This document shows, in pieces, positions 1 to 11,984 of a stretch of DNA of 64,000 nucleotides. The translations under genes and the position numbers were made by a program. Location: positions 1 through 64,000 of the forward strand of contig JABCPU010000034.1 of assembly GCA_016800925.1 (NCBI GenBank), written 5' to 3'. Each line of letters starts with the position of its first letter. Within the stretch, counting starts at the first letter, position 1. The stretch is from Suillus spraguei (taxonomy: Eukaryota; Basidiomycota; Agaricomycetes; Boletales; Suillaceae). A model generated the notes under the pieces. That model saw nothing but the letters and a program-made list of their open reading frames with translations. It made no database searches and was not told the origin of the DNA.

Positions 1-660
1 CGTGCACGCTCAGCGTTGTTAAGACGGGTATGGAGGTCGATTATTTGGTTGTGTAAACGGTGGATAGCTGCCTGTGCATCACTGAGGTTTTGATCGACCA
101 GCGTGTGATTCGCTCGCTCGTCACCTCTGTGCTGGTGTTGGGTTATGGTTATGAATCATTGATGATAAGATAAAGGCAACATACTGTGAAACCGGCTGAG
201 GGTATAATTGACTGTTGGGCCAGAGGACCGCTGGCATGTAGAACTGACTCAGATGGCATCGATATAGCCTAGGTAAACATCGCGGTAAACTTAGCAAAAG
301 GACCGTAACCAAGCAAGGAATAATATACCTGCGAGATACCTAGGTGAGGCTGCCGCGCAGCTTTTGCATCGAGTGTAAATGAATTGTTAGCTTCGCTGTG
401 GCGCAATTGGGGGCCACAATTGTCACCAAGGAATCGTGTTCTTTTTTTTGGAGGTGCGAGGTCAGACATTGAAAGACTCTTTCAAATGAGTACCGACCTT
501 TGGGGGACCTCGGAGCTTGAAGCTTTATACATAGAATTTCGAAACACCATGTCGGGCAATGAACTTGAGGCTCATTGCTCCCGCTTTCCGGTTCGGTTGG
601 TCTCACTCGCAATATGCCTGCTTATAAAAATGTTACGTGATGATTATAGTTCTTCGCCAA
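1..660 (-). pseudogene. Cys-rich/coiled-coil gene fragment, copy 1 (inverted)
   Basis: This stretch is a diverged inverted copy of about 27490-28110. Positions 1-125 match the reverse complement of roughly 27985-28110, and the match continues through the region reading KKRTRFLGDNCGP on the minus strand. The better copy reads CLTCTSKKRTRCLGGGPCDP, a cluster of paired cysteines, followed after a probable intron by a heptad-like segment (NRTLTDQNLRDAQATIDYL). Here several cysteines are lost and frames are broken, so it is a relic. Function is unknown; the Cys pattern resembles a zinc-binding knuckle but not a complete Zn2Cys6 domain. The gene runs off the left edge. Confidence 0.55.
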
Positions 661-734
661 TGCAGAAGAGAAAACGTACTGATTTGAAACGCCCGTAGGC
701 CCATCTGCAAAATCACTGAAATGAACGCTTAACT

Positions 735-1022
735 TACGCGCGTTACGGACACTTACGAACGCTTACGACTTCACTGGTAGCGCACTCTTTTTCCCGCACC
801 ACGAGCATCTCGTAAGGCCCTGTATGGGGTTAGGCGGCGCTGAGTGCTAAAACGTTAATGTGGGTCGTGATTCGTGAATGAGAAAACAATAATTTAACGA
901 GTCGTCAAGTCAAATTTACATAATCAAATATTTCGTGGGTTTTTGTGATACATTTCGTTACCAATGTGCTAACGTTTGATTACTTTGGTGTTAAATTATT
1001 GTTTGGCAAATTCTAGTGGTAG
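735..1022 (-). repeat. Dispersed repeat copy D
   Basis: Inverted, diverged copy of the repeat at 26455-26880. Shared tracts include the stretch around the GGCGGCGCTGAGTGCTA core, the CTCGTAA...CCTGTATGGGG tract and a TTTTTGTGATACATTTCGTT tract. No coding content is visible. It keeps the same position relative to the Cys-rich gene fragment as copy C does near 27 kb. Confidence 0.7.
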
Positions 1023-1023
1023 T

Positions 1024-1871
1024 ACTATGGTGCGAATCACTTAGAGGCCGCTTACTTTGTGCAAATATTTTAACCCTTCAAACAAAGTCAGAATTTTAAT
1101 TCCTCTTGGGAAAACACCCCTTTTGAAGGTAAGTACAAAATCCCAAGACGGATTTTTCATTGAGTCAAAACTGAGCGAGCAAAATACTTTGTCAGGTCCA
1201 ATTTGGCGCATGGGTACTATGCTTTTGGCATGTTCTCCTTCAGCGTGTCGAAAGTATAGTCGCAATTATCACGAAGATATTTTTCACCATGTCCCAAAAG
1301 AACTCAATGAAATTGAGCTCGCAATGAAACTTTGGTAAGAAAAGGCATAAATGACTGGCTGCCTCGATTACTTCCTACACCAGAGACCTTTGTTCAACAA
1401 GTTTTTAGCCTCCTCACAAATTGCTGCTTGATCCTGCGCCTCCTTTGCTCCAAGAGCTTTATCAAGAGCTTTCTTCCTGAGCTTGCATCAACCCATCGGA
1501 CCACTCTGACTCTGTCGCAGAATCATATTTGGTGTTGGAGAACTGACAATCCACACCTCCAGTGTATCCACAGTCCTGTTCACTGGAGGAGTTGTAATCG
1601 ATCTCGATCACTGCCGCAGGATTGGATGCGGCAGGTACAGTGTTAGAGTTGTAGGTTTTTGGCCATCTTGCAGCTCTTGCCCGTGCGGCGGCAGCCCTTT
1701 GATGTTTAGTGACCATAGTGCTACTACACAGACTCAATATACTATTTTTCTCGGTATTTTCATTAAAATTTTCTGCTCGTCGAGCTAGTACATTTTTGAA
1801 GTATGCTGACATAATTTCCTTTTTTTTTCGCCTTCAATTTGGCGCTTGCACTAAGTGATTCGCACCATAGT
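1024..1871. mobile_element. Non-autonomous TIR element (848 bp)
   Basis: The ends carry a perfect 21-nt inverted repeat, one base more than may be quoted here: it begins ACTATGGTGCGAATCACTTA at 1024 and is mirrored at 1851-1871. I could not see a convincing target-site duplication (flanks are ...GGTAGT and TCACGCC...). The interior holds a fragment of a minus-strand protein and no complete transposase, so it would be a non-autonomous element or an internally deleted copy. Superfamily not assigned. Confidence 0.65.
1462..1812 (-). pseudogene. N-terminal fragment of a transposon-type protein
   Basis: A 116-codon open frame lies inside the TIR element. It has a basic, alanine/arginine-rich start (TKHQRAAAARARAARW) followed by an acidic, Ser/Glu-rich tract (YNSSSEQD, ATESEWSDG). 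This basic-then-acidic layout is common at the N-termini of agaricomycete transposon proteins, but no catalytic domain follows. It is probably a captured or deletion-derived fragment. Identity of the parent protein is not established. Confidence 0.3.
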
Positions 1872-2059
1872 TCACGCCGGATTCAAATCCTGTTGATATG
1901 ACTTTACTATAGCTAGTACTAATACTAATATAACGCAGTACTATCATCCTGATAATCTTGAAACAGTTCGGCACCCGAATCTCAAAAGAGGTACTTGCGA
2001 AAATAGCCTGTCACTTCTTTGCGCCCTCCGAGGGCAATGTTCTGTAGTACGTACCTATA

Positions 2060-3453
2060 ATCTGTTCATAACGTGACCTGAATGTACTGTACTACCCTTT
2101 ATTATCATCTTCGTAACATGGGATTTCGCAAGATCAGTCATGACCTGAAACTTGCAGCAATCCGACTCTATGAACGGAACCCTCTGAGCCTTCGCGACAT
2201 CCTGCGGATTTTGAGGCTCTGGCGCGAAACCGGTGGTGTTGTGAACCATCAGCCTAGCACAACAATGGGTGGTCGTCTGCGTGCTCTCGATTGTGAAGAT
2301 ATTAATTGCCTGCTTCGTCTTGTAAGGCAGAACCCTGACTATTTTTTGGACGAGCTCATGCACCTCACAAACTAATTCATATCTGTCCATTTCACAACAA
2401 TCTTCCATGAGCTCGAACGTACTGATGTGAGCTACAAGAAACTCAAGCGCAAGAACGAAACAAGACTCTCCGTGCTGCGTTCATCGAGAAAAATTAAATT
2501 ATTTGCTATAAGTGTAATCGCACAGGGATACTCACATGTCGGAATGTTTCAATGAAAATGACTTGTAGGTCGGAGCCAAAAATTCGGAAACAACCGATTT
2601 AATTTTAAATATTTGTTATTATTTGTGTCTCGATCTCACCGCAACCACTTCGGGCATAACCCCGTGAATCTGTCAAACCTATCACGTCATAGCACAATCG
2701 TTCATGTCACTTATCACACACGCGGCTACAGTAGGATCGTTGCCCACCAATGGCACAAAAGTCTTAGTAAGTCATCATCACGTTTGTGACGCGTGACTAG
2801 CTGACACTATGTAAAAGAGACAGGTAGATATGTGGTTAGATTCAGTAAGCCCGTCGGTTTACTACTACTGGCGGCTTACCAAAAGTATCCAGCATCCCGA
2901 GATCCCCGACCAATCGGTCGCTCCGCCGCGCCCAGCGCCTCGTTTTACGTCAATCAAGGTCAAATGTCTCTATCTCGCGAATAAAGTAAAGTTACTGTTT
3001 GGGGTAAGTACCATGACCTTCGTTCAAAACAATTTGAAGCAGCTCTTCCAGATATGACTTAGGATATATCATGATCATGACACTGGGGAACGCCATTAAT
3101 ATTTGCATATACTGTAGCACATCACCACTTACAAGGAAACATGTCAAATAATAGATTAGCATCAATCTCAAGGAAGTAAGAGTTTTTCAAATTCAATTAA
3201 ACTGCTATCACGTAGGTAAGTTCTTTGGCACCGCGGTACTCGATGAGATTGACTGATGGACAAACAGAGGCGTTAGCGCTGGAACAATCTACAGCAAAAT
3301 CATCCTGAGCTAGCCACTGCTGGTACGCGCCCATCTCAATCTACATGATCAAGCTGATGACCGAAATGACAGTGGAACTTCATCAGCAATTGTGCACCCC
3401 ACTGGAATAGTGCTGGATACTCTGGATACAGCTGGGCCTCTGGGTAAAACGCC
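2060..3453. repeat. 1.39-kb long direct repeat, copy 1
   Basis: The sequence recurs at 62323-63716 with a constant offset of 60,263 bp. Long sampled tracts are the same, the implied 97- and 75-codon reading frames are identical, and no indel shifts the register. Divergence is therefore far lower than for other repeats here. It contains a truncated Tc1-like N-terminus (2118-2500); the rest (2500-3453) has no gene I can recognise. Both edges are abrupt: the right edge falls after AAACGCC in both copies and then the flanks differ completely. Confidence 0.9.
2118..2500 (+). pseudogene. Tc1/mariner-like transposase N-terminus, truncated
   Basis: The frame starts MGFRKISHDLKLAAIRLYER, a helix-turn-helix start almost identical to the transposase at 5403-6171. 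It continues to PDYFLDELMHL and then, past an in-frame stop, to a segment corresponding to SVHFTTIF and SYKKLKR. Compared with the longer copy it lacks the segment that reads DSCEFSERTW, so the helix-turn-helix is internally deleted. No DDE catalytic part follows; the sequence runs into unrelated AT-rich DNA. Non-functional. Confidence 0.75.
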
Positions 3454-3575
3454 CCAGTGCCACCCACCGGATCACACAGAACCTACCAGCCCCTATGCCA
3501 GTGAACCAGAGGATACTTAAAAATTTCACCAGTGTTGCGAGACTCGGAGTTGGAAAAAAGAACGTGTTTACTAAT

Positions 3576-5240
3576 TCAAAATACAATCTCGAATGTATGG
3601 TGATCTGCGTATCTATTTGCATAGTAAGAATTGAAAACATCCAGTGAAAAAGAAAAGTGAAAATCATCAGGCAGAAGGCCGTCGCCAAACACAGAAATCA
3701 AGTGAGCACTCCGGTAAATCACATCTAAATGCTCGACCGTTTGCACTCAATTCTTCTGCCTGTCCAACAACGGCTTGACTTTCCACATTCCTGTGTTTGG
3801 GTCTGGCCCACGACCGACTCTGGAAAAACGCTCAATGAGTGCACATGGGTATATCTGTCCCTCATGAGAAAAGGAGAAAAACAGCTTCACTCGCCCAACT
3901 ATTATTCCCCGCATGCCAGGCTTATCATCATCCTCTACGATCAGCACAGTCACGTCGAGGGTCCTTCCGCCGCCATAAAGGAGTCAACCTGATGATCTCA
4001 CGACGGATACCGTGGGTTCCTGAGAGATCACTCGGTGCGTAGAATGTAGCGGAGGCAGAATGGAATACTGAGATGGGTGAAATGATTTCGGGGAGGGGTA
4101 TACTGTTGTTGAGGGCCATCTCAACTGAGCCATCTTCATTGCTGAGTTGGTCATGGAGGAATTGCCTTGTCAGAGCCGGCAGTGATGGCTCAGAAATGTA
4201 TGCTGCCAGGTCCTGAAGCACATGAGGATAACCCCGTTCTGCATCAAGCATCAGCATTGGTCCGCGGATCACAATATCATCACTTACGTTGCCGTCGTGC
4301 CATCTCTACTCTCGCTTCAGTTAGAATGTCCTCGTCAATGGTGTTGTGCAAGGTGTTGTGACCACGAGCCGGAATCGAAACAGTTGTCGGCAACATGCCT
4401 CGAGCTACAAAGTCTACTCGAGCCAAACCCAATTTATCGAGACGTTGGTTAGTAAGGAGCATTTGCCCCAGGGCATTGAAGCGGTTTGAACGTCTCCATG
4501 GCCGCTTGACGGCGGTGATGTGCCGTGATTCGGTGATGGATGAACAAAGGCCATTCGGTGCTCCAAACTCCTGGATGAGGCGTGAATAATGGACGAGTGC
4601 GTGTTGCCGAGGAAGCGAAAAACCAGTTTGGGCGGACACCAGATTCACGAAATATTGCACGTGTGGCATGGGACTGAGCCAGAGCTTCTTCAATCCGCAT
4701 AAGTGTCTTCTCCGATCTCGTGACGTCGGACAAGGTAGCAGAAGTCCAAAAAAGCGGCGACACATTGGACGAGTTGTGACGGGACATATTCAGCAATAGC
4801 TGGAAAAAAAACCTGGCAGATAGGTGTTAATCACAAATTCCAAACACTAGAATAAACTCACCTTCATTAAAGCTTTCGAATCATCTCCAGTCCATTGTTT
4901 GAAGCGTCTTCCTTGAGGGAAACGACGAAGTCCCGTAAACGCCGGTACTGCTGCAATGCTAAGGCCATACCCTAAGTCAATATTTGGCTACAGACACAAG
5001 TTAAATCGAGAGTACTCACCGACGGTCAATATCATCCATGATCAAATCTTTGCGAGCCTCACCTTGGGTTTCTGCAAGGTATTTTTCAGTCCACGTCACA
5101 AGATGGTCCTTAAACGTTCCTTTAATTACTTGACTGCGCAACAATTCGACCACAGAATGAGACTCCTCGATTCAATTCCTCGAACAAGGCTGATGGGCCT
5201 GCGACACCTTTTGAGCATAGACGAACGTTTCTGTCACAAT
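3576..5240 (-). pseudogene. Plavaka-type transposase, C-terminal half (degenerate)
   Basis: Read on the minus strand from 5240, successive exons give FKDHLVTWTEKYL, MDDIDRR, then GLRRFPQGRRFKQWTGDDSK, AFLDFCYLVRR, FSLPRQHALVHY, NGLCSSITES, VYHSA-like FHSASATFYAPSDL, and finally SPDPNTGMW-like PDPNTGMW with YRSAHLISVFG and a stop at 3576. These are signature stretches of the basidiomycete Plavaka (KDZ-related) transposase C-terminal half. Likely short introns lie near 5030-4958 and 4860-4805. A one-base frameshift near 4690 and a stop near 3750 show that it is dead, and the N-terminal catalytic half is not visible. The Tc1 element begins just upstream. Confidence 0.8.
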
Positions 5241-5254
5241 TAGCGTCATATTTA

Positions 5255-6252
5255 CAGCTCTTTGTACAAAGGATGGCAGTGGCGTGAAATTTCGTTCAAT
5301 TAGGAAATGTTGGACTTGGTGAAATTTAGCTCGTTGTACATATACGCTCACATTCCCTGTAATTCATTATCATTATGCCATTTATAACTATTATTCCTGC
5401 CTCTAAAAACACAAGAGCCTGCTAGAGCATGACACCAGGATAGGCCGAACACTTTGGGAGCTGACAAAGTTTTTTTTTGGTACGTCGACATTCATGGCGA
5501 GACTCACAACAATGTTCTCAAGCCACTCTAGGAACAACTCCTGGGTCATAGAGCCTTCGACAACAGTTGCAGCAACAATGCCATCCAGTGTGGGAAGGGC
5601 TTCTGTGAATGTCTGCCGTCCACGCACAAACACCTGCTTTTTCTCTGCGCGTGTACCTGTCCTTGATCGTCCGTAGTGTCTACCAGGTGTTCGCTCGTCT
5701 TTCGAGGTCTTGTCAATAAATCCCAACTCTGATGGATCACACTGAGCCATGCGTGTGATGAATGCAGCACGGAGTCCCGTTTCGTTCTTTGGCAATGCGC
5801 TTGAGTTTCTTGTAGCTCACATCAGCACGTTCGAGCTTACGGAAGATTGTTGTGAAATGGACAGATATGAATTGGTGGTTTGTTGCGAGGAGGTGCGTGA
5901 GCTCGTCCAAAAAATAGTCAGGATTCTGCCTTACAAGACAAAGCAGGCAGTCAATATCTTCACAATCGAGAGCACGCAGACGACCACGCGTTGCTGTGCT
6001 AGGCTGATAATTAACAACATCACCGGTTTCGCGCCAGAGCCTCAAAATCCGAAACCAAGTGCGTTCGGAAAATTCACAGGAGTCTAGGATGTCGCGAAGG
6101 CTCAGAAGGTTCCGTTCATGGAGTTGGATTGCTGCAAGTTTCACGTCACGACTGATCTTGCGAAATCCCATGTTGCGAAGATAACAATAAGGGTAGTACA
6201 AGGCTACACGAGCTAAATTTCACGCCACTGCCATCCTTTATGCAAAGAGCTG
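5255..6252 (-). mobile_element. Tc1/mariner element (998 bp, TA target site)
   Basis: Both ends carry an inverted repeat of about 40 bp that starts CAGCTCTTTG and continues through GGATGGCAGTGGCGTGAAAT. Each end is flanked by TA (5253-5254 and 6253-6254), the hallmark target duplication of Tc1/mariner elements. The interior codes a transposase on the minus strand that is truncated at the 3' end, so this copy is a short, internally deleted element. It lies immediately 5' of the Plavaka fragment and may have interrupted it. Confidence 0.88.
5403..6171 (-). pseudogene. Tc1/mariner transposase, truncated
   Basis: From the ATG at 6171 the frame gives a helix-turn-helix region (MGFRKISRDVKLAAIQLHER, then SERTWFRILRLW), a second DNA-binding-type region ending ADVSYKKLKRIAKERN, a frame change near 5790, and then the start of a DDE domain with the first catalytic aspartate in GFIDKTSKDERT, followed by GTRAEKKQVFVRGR, TLDGIVAATVVEGSMT and LFLEWLE. 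The family continues to a second Asp (MDNA) and an acidic third residue, but here sequence is lost after about 5420. Catalytically incomplete. A cognate N-terminus occurs twice in the 1.39-kb repeat. Confidence 0.85.
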
Positions 6253-6634
6253 TAAGTGATAATTCCGCCTGATGACGGGCCTTATTACACGATCGAAAGA
6301 GAAATGAAGTCGCGGCTACTCGACCTGACCTTTGCGACCCCTGAATAGGTGGTTCGTCAGGATTTAGCTTGGGAGCGGAAGCGACGAGAAGGAACAATTA
6401 ACGTTGCTGGCCGTGGTCCGGAACCTGAGAAGGCACAGGGTAATGGCAATGATTGTGGGTATATTCATAACTTCACAGTGTTCTAGGCACCGATGCGGTA
6501 AGCCGGAACCAACACCCAATGCTTCGCCTAGCGATATTCGACGTTCGAGAATGTTCAATGCGATTTCCCGCTCGACTAGGGGTCATGCTCGCCTGTTTTA
6601 ATTTAAAGTGTGGTATACATGATTATTACACCCA
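6253..6634. other. Intergenic stretch
   Basis: No gene recognised. A 33-codon frame directly after the Tc1 element on the plus strand (IPPDDGPYYTIERE) is open but too short to judge. The 3' end of the large orphan gene lies to the right. Confidence 0.5.
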
Positions 6635-9600
6635 TCAATACAAACGAGCACGTTTCACCGTCTTGACCTCCACAATCTCAACCTCATCCTCAGAATCGGC
6701 CCTCGACATGTGCTTGTCGGTCTTGATTGATGCAATAGCAGGATTAATGGTATATGTTTGAGACGTGCGCCCAAGGCTGACGGCTTTGTCGATGCCAAAC
6801 AATATAACCGCGATACGGAAGGGACCGTACTGACGATCAGCCAAACACGCACTGATCTCACGATGTTTTACGGTTAAATCCTCTGGGGAGAGCAACTTCC
6901 AATGCACCAAAGGCGGCCCGCCTTTCCATATTCTGTGCGATAGGGCATTTGCGAGGCCTAGCCGCACAAGGAGGAGTGATCCGATCCCTTTCGCACTGTT
7001 CTTGGAATTCCAGACAGTGGGGAAGCTTTTATTGCCACTTCTCAGATGAATGCGCAAGGGACTTGTTGGGGTATACACCGCGATGATATAGGCGGGCACC
7101 ATGGCGATAAACTGGCTTGGCAGTTTGCACCCTTTGCGACCCTTGTGGTTTGGCTTCCATGGGAGTGCACGTATTGCTTTTGTAAGCATGATGGGATTGG
7201 TCACATTCCCTTGTGGCTTGTCGCTGTCTGCGAAGAATAAATCAGGAAGAATCCGGCTGACATAGATACCGGCGATGAGTGCGATCTGATGCAAAGGTTT
7301 GTTGATGTCAAAGTTTGCAAAAACCCACTCATATATCGTCTTCAGGCTGGGCTCGCTGCCAGCTGTCGAGGATGCGCTTCCGAGTTCGATGCTCTCGATT
7401 GCGAATTCGTCAGGAAGACGAGAGCGAAGGATGTAATTGGCCAATGACTGCAAGGTGATCAACTCGGCAGACCAAGCTGCCCTGGTATCTGTGGCCTGAG
7501 CGCGTTGAGATGCATCGGCCGCAGCGTTGCCCAACTGGGTATGATGACGCTCTATACCTTGTAAGTCAATGGCCTTCCCTAGATTGACCCAGGAATCAAA
7601 GACAGGCTTCCGACTCCGTCTTCCACGCGATCCCGCTGCACGATGCCAGGGGATATTGTTGATATGGAGATGATTGGCAGCGATGATGAATGCTTCCTGC
7701 AAGAACCTTTCCGAAGACTTGGGAGAATCCTGTGGTGCATATTTGCGCATATAGGTCATAGCGATACGAAAGACAGGAGTTGAACCCCCATTGAAGATGA
7801 GAGGAGCGGCGATGGTAACAGGGTCGGTCCCTCGAGACATCTCACAAATGAGGCGAGCGAAATCGTGGACGGACAATTTGTCTTTGGTTGGATTTGGCAA
7901 CCCCTCATGGTGGGCAGTAGATTCGGGAAGTATGCACGACACTAAATGTTCATATCCTTTATCAACATAACCAAGAGGATGGGTGGTCGCAAGCCATTTG
8001 CGAAGTCCTTTGCGCCGCTGCGATGCATGTAGTTGCCCATCGACGGCACCTTCAGTCTCTATGACATTGCATGCGGCGACGACAGCCCCCGCAACGAGTG
8101 TCTTGACATCTGCTATGTACACTTGAAGAGCAACCACTGCGATGATGGCAGCATGGCGGACGTTGCTATTGTATCGTTTGAAGGTATTGGATGCCAGCTG
8201 ATTAACCGAGAGCTGTATGTGAAACTCTGCCTTATATGCCTAGGAGAGAAGAGCTCGATTGACGGCAGGACAGGCACAGAATAAGACGACACATACCTCG
8301 AAATGATCATTCCCATACGTCAACATTTGAGAGCGCTTGGATGCAATGGCCGGGACATTCATGTTGGTGATGGTGGGCCAGTCTGCAGGACTGATGGCGA
8401 CAGGAATGCAGGGAGCGTTGGAGAAGCGCACTGACGGGGCGAAGGTCGGAAGACCTTGTTCCAAAAGACTCTTTACCAACCACAAAGGCCTCATAAGACT
8501 TGTAGCGATTACTTTTGCATTGCCGGTGTGAGCATACGCCAACGCGCGTTCGAGGACGGAGCATATTTCAACGACTTGAGGGGCAGGTTTACCACCTTTG
8601 GTGATGACGGGCAAGAAATGTTCCCATATACGTTCGAGCAGGGACGTGATAGGATAAGTAGTCCATTGATAGACGTGAGGAAATGCCTGCAAAGGAGTAT
8701 GGTGAGACTTTATTCATAGGATGTATAGCGGCGACGAACTTCGGCAGTCAAAACAAAGAGGTGTGGGCGGATGGCCTCAAAGATGGTGGGATGCGACCAG
8801 TAACTGGCCAGCGGTACAACCATGTCCTTATATATCGATCTTTGGTGAGACATCAGTCGAATCGAAGGCTTGAACATAGTATGCGATTGTGAACGACTCA
8901 CGATCCATTCCGCTTCGTAGACTTCATGGAGTCTAATTGAAAAATGTAAATGTTCTCCAAACGCAACGCGCGGGGAATATCATTTACATCAATTTTGTTG
9001 TCGTAGCGTTGGTGAGGTAAGAGCAGACCACACTCTCTAAGGACCATCTTATGCGCGGTCTGAGCATTGCGAGTGGCGGCATAAGCACCGGAGAGGGCAG
9101 AGGTGATACGACCTTGCTGGACATCATGTAAGGCAGCGGACGGCCTGATGCGATGCGAGATCTCATTGTAGAATTGGCAACCGCTAGCCAAGAGTACAGG
9201 TGGCATGAGCCCATTCGGAAAGTCGTTGAAGTAGTCGAGATCGTCGTCCGAAGCCTGGTCATGAAATTCATCTTGACTGACTGTGTCACGAGAGACGGCA
9301 TTACGAATTTTCGATATGAATGGAGCGAAATGGGGTAAAACTGTGTTGCATTGGACATGACCGTACTTCCTCAGGAAAGCTTGAGGATAAACATTGACGC
9401 GAGGAATACGAAAATTGTCGTCGTCCATGACAATATCAGGATCGAGGGCCATATCATCATCTTCGGTAATCATTGCAGAAAACAACTCCGTGATAGTTTC
9501 GAGGTTGATAAGAACTCCACAAGGCTTCACGTTCGGGCTGCAGAGACCATCAAAGCGGGGAATTCGACGTCCATTTTTGTCGTAGATGTTATTTTCTTTC

Positions 9601-11025
9601 TGTGTGTCAGGATCACGGGAAGGAAAGTCCTCCAAGTTCACCGGCTGCCGTAAGGATAAGTTTGGCGAATCATATATGACGTCGTGGGCTTCTAACAACT
9701 CATCCTCAGGGATTTTCTCCCACCGAGAAACTGGTTTACAGCTGGTGATAAGTCAGAGAGCGGGTCATAATAAAGGAAAGAAAGAAAGTACACACGTGAG
9801 ATCGGTGGCAATAGCCACGGACATGTAGCGAATGTTGGTATATTGGCGCTCTGCTTGCCAATTTGCCTCTTCGACGCCTCGGGCGGTTGGGTCTAAGCTC
9901 GCAATTGCTTGGTTTTGTCCATACCTACAGGCTATGGATAAAGGTACGCGGGATTGGAGCCAACCGTCGTTCTTCCAAGATGCTGGTGCATTGTGAACCC
10001 ATTCGTCCCAATCTGACACGATGTATCTATGCAGGGCCTGCAAGTCCTCCAAACGGAGGTCGACAGTCGGCTGATCACTGCAAGGGAAACCCTCGATTAG
10101 CCATTGAAACTCGCGACAGGGAGGTATCGCACTGGAGACTTACTACAGGTTTGTAACCTCCTTGACTGTCCACTGCTTAAAATCCTCGTCGGTTCCGTAG
10201 GTATGCATGATGTGAATGGGCATGGATGATATTTGCGCCAACGCTGAGGCAATAAACATCACAGCCATGCGATAGTGACGAGCTGACAGACGGGTCTCGC
10301 CGTGTTTCTTTGCATTCAGCAGAGGAGTCTCGTCAGCAAGAGAAGGATCTTCGATATGTGTCAGGGGACAAAATCCCAACCACAGCTCGCAAGAAGCACC
10401 GGTCCCGATTGGCATCATCGCGCCCGTAGGGTCAAAGCCGAGTTTACCGAACTTTGGTTTGAATTGTTTGTTATGGAGGCGGAAATTTAGGGAGACAGAA
10501 AACGTATGGTCGGAAATGGTATTCGGGAGGAATGCATGCAAACCGATTGCACCAGAGACGACAAGGACAAAGTCAAGGAAGTGTGTCGACGCGTCCCACA
10601 ACAACATGTGGTGATCAGGAGCAAACGTTAGATGTGAATCAATGCGCAGGTTGGCGCGACGCAGCAGTAAATTTACTGCAGTGGCCTTATCTTTCTTGCG
10701 AAAAACCTTCTCGAAGGTCGATAGAGACAGGGTACAAACGGGAGTCTGTTCCCATGTGCGGCCAGTTGTCTCCTGACCTTCGCGCGCAATAAACATGCTG
10801 TGAAAGACCTCTTCCTGGGGCACAGGATCGTCGGATTCCACAGTCGAAGGGACATCGTCAAGATTAAATGGACTGCTTTCCTCTATCGCGTTAGACAAAA
10901 ACCTGTCATCTAGAATATCAAAGTCATCGTCGGCGCTACTGATCCGGAGCGTCCGGATGTCAGAAAATGTGCCATGCAGTGGAGTCGCACTTGACAACTT
11001 ACCTGTCAGCAGAATCTGAAACCAT
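6635..11025 (-). CDS. Large seven-exon orphan protein (about 1,340 aa)
   Basis: I chose the ATG at 11025 (MVSDSADS) because a donor at 11002 joins in frame to an acceptor at 10940, giving an acidic start ...SADDDFDILDDRF. Proposed exons: 11025-11003, 10939-10157, 10077-9796, about 9730-8902, 8839-8740, 8686-8297, 8239-6635; every junction I checked is GT-AG and keeps frame, with introns of 54-75 nt. No stop or frameshift was found, so the gene looks intact. The protein has no domain I recognise. It ends in an acidic tract followed by a basic tail (DSEDEVEIVEVKTVKRARLY), suggesting a nuclear location. Residues such as RILPDLFFADSDK are globular rather than repetitive. The dispersed repeat lies directly upstream, as for the ParB-like gene. 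Function unknown. Confidence 0.75.
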
Positions 11026-11034
11026 TATTTTGCA

Positions 11035-11465
11035 CAAGGACAAGTGCTGAGATTGACTCGGGACGACTTGCCAGTGAGAGACGTGTGTACTGAATCGCAG
11101 AATCGTTTATAAGGACGGTCGACGATAATTTACACACTCCGGATCCAGTTCAAAGGTGGATGCGAATGCGATACAACATAAGGGCAGATGACACCAATCA
11201 GGTCAACCTAATCAGATGAATCTAACGGAATAAGGGAATGCCCATAGTGTTACTGGATGTGTCTTTGTGGATAATCCCTGGCCTTCTTCCAGTGACACAC
11301 TACATATGTTTATCAGTGCGTGCCACAAAACGGTTCAGGAAACATTAATGAGCTTCATCTGTAAAACACTCAAGTTCTCGCTTAGTAGTGGAAGAAGTTT
11401 GATGTGTTACACTTACGAACGTTTACGGCTCAGTGATGCAGCTTGCCGATTGGAATTGTGGTGGC
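11035..11465 (+). repeat. Dispersed repeat copy A, upstream of the orphan gene
   Basis: Matches copy B (24840-25265) along most of its length, including ATCGTTTA.AAGGACGGT, GTTCAAAG.TGGATGCG, AGGTCAACCT and the conserved GGAATAAGGGAATGCCCATA core. Part of it also matches copy C. It begins about 10 bp upstream of the proposed start codon at 11025, so it would contain the promoter of that gene. Confidence 0.75.
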
Positions 11466-11984
11466 AATGAGGTAAAGCTACGGAGATTTTGAATGTGCAC
11501 AGATCAGCGCACTGATTGGATAATTCTAATGAGAAACCCCCTGTGGGAAAGAAACCCCGACATGAGTAGAAACCTCTGCTTACCTAATGAAGACCGCCGT
11601 TTGTCTCCGCCGTGCGCACCAGTACTCAAACATTTTACTACGCGCTAGTGCTGCCGCAGTCCGGTTCCGAACCTCGGTTCGAACCCAAACCTTTCCGAAC
11701 TGGACGCATGGTCCGGTCCAAGGTTCGGGGTTCGGGCTGGTAGTGAATAGGTTCGAACCCGTTCGAACCTCTTTTTGTAGGCTTCACACTTTTTTAAAAA
11801 ATATGTAAGTATTTACTAGGTGTCTATCAAAATTTCTAAATCTAACGTTGATTGCGGAAATCCGAATGTGCTTACAAATATTTGGGCCACTGCTGTGGCT
11901 TCCAAACAGAAAGCACATCAAACTACACTTACTACTAGTATGGACAGCCAGACCACCATGCTCTACTTCCAAGGCTTCCACTTC
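11466..11984. other. Intergenic DNA with a TTCGAACC-rich cluster
   Basis: No gene seen. Between about 11655 and 11775 the motifs CCGAACC, TTCGAACC and GGTTCG recur in both orientations, which could be the subterminal repeats of a decayed hAT-type element. No terminal repeats or target duplications were identified, so this stays tentative. Confidence 0.4.

Noticed and set aside
1873..1895. GGATTCAAATCC resembles a tRNA B box
   Set aside because: Only four of five T-stem pairs form and no A box or acceptor stem is present upstream.
11655..11775. TTCGAACC cluster as a complete hAT element
   Set aside because: No paired termini or 8-bp duplication could be found; kept only as a note.
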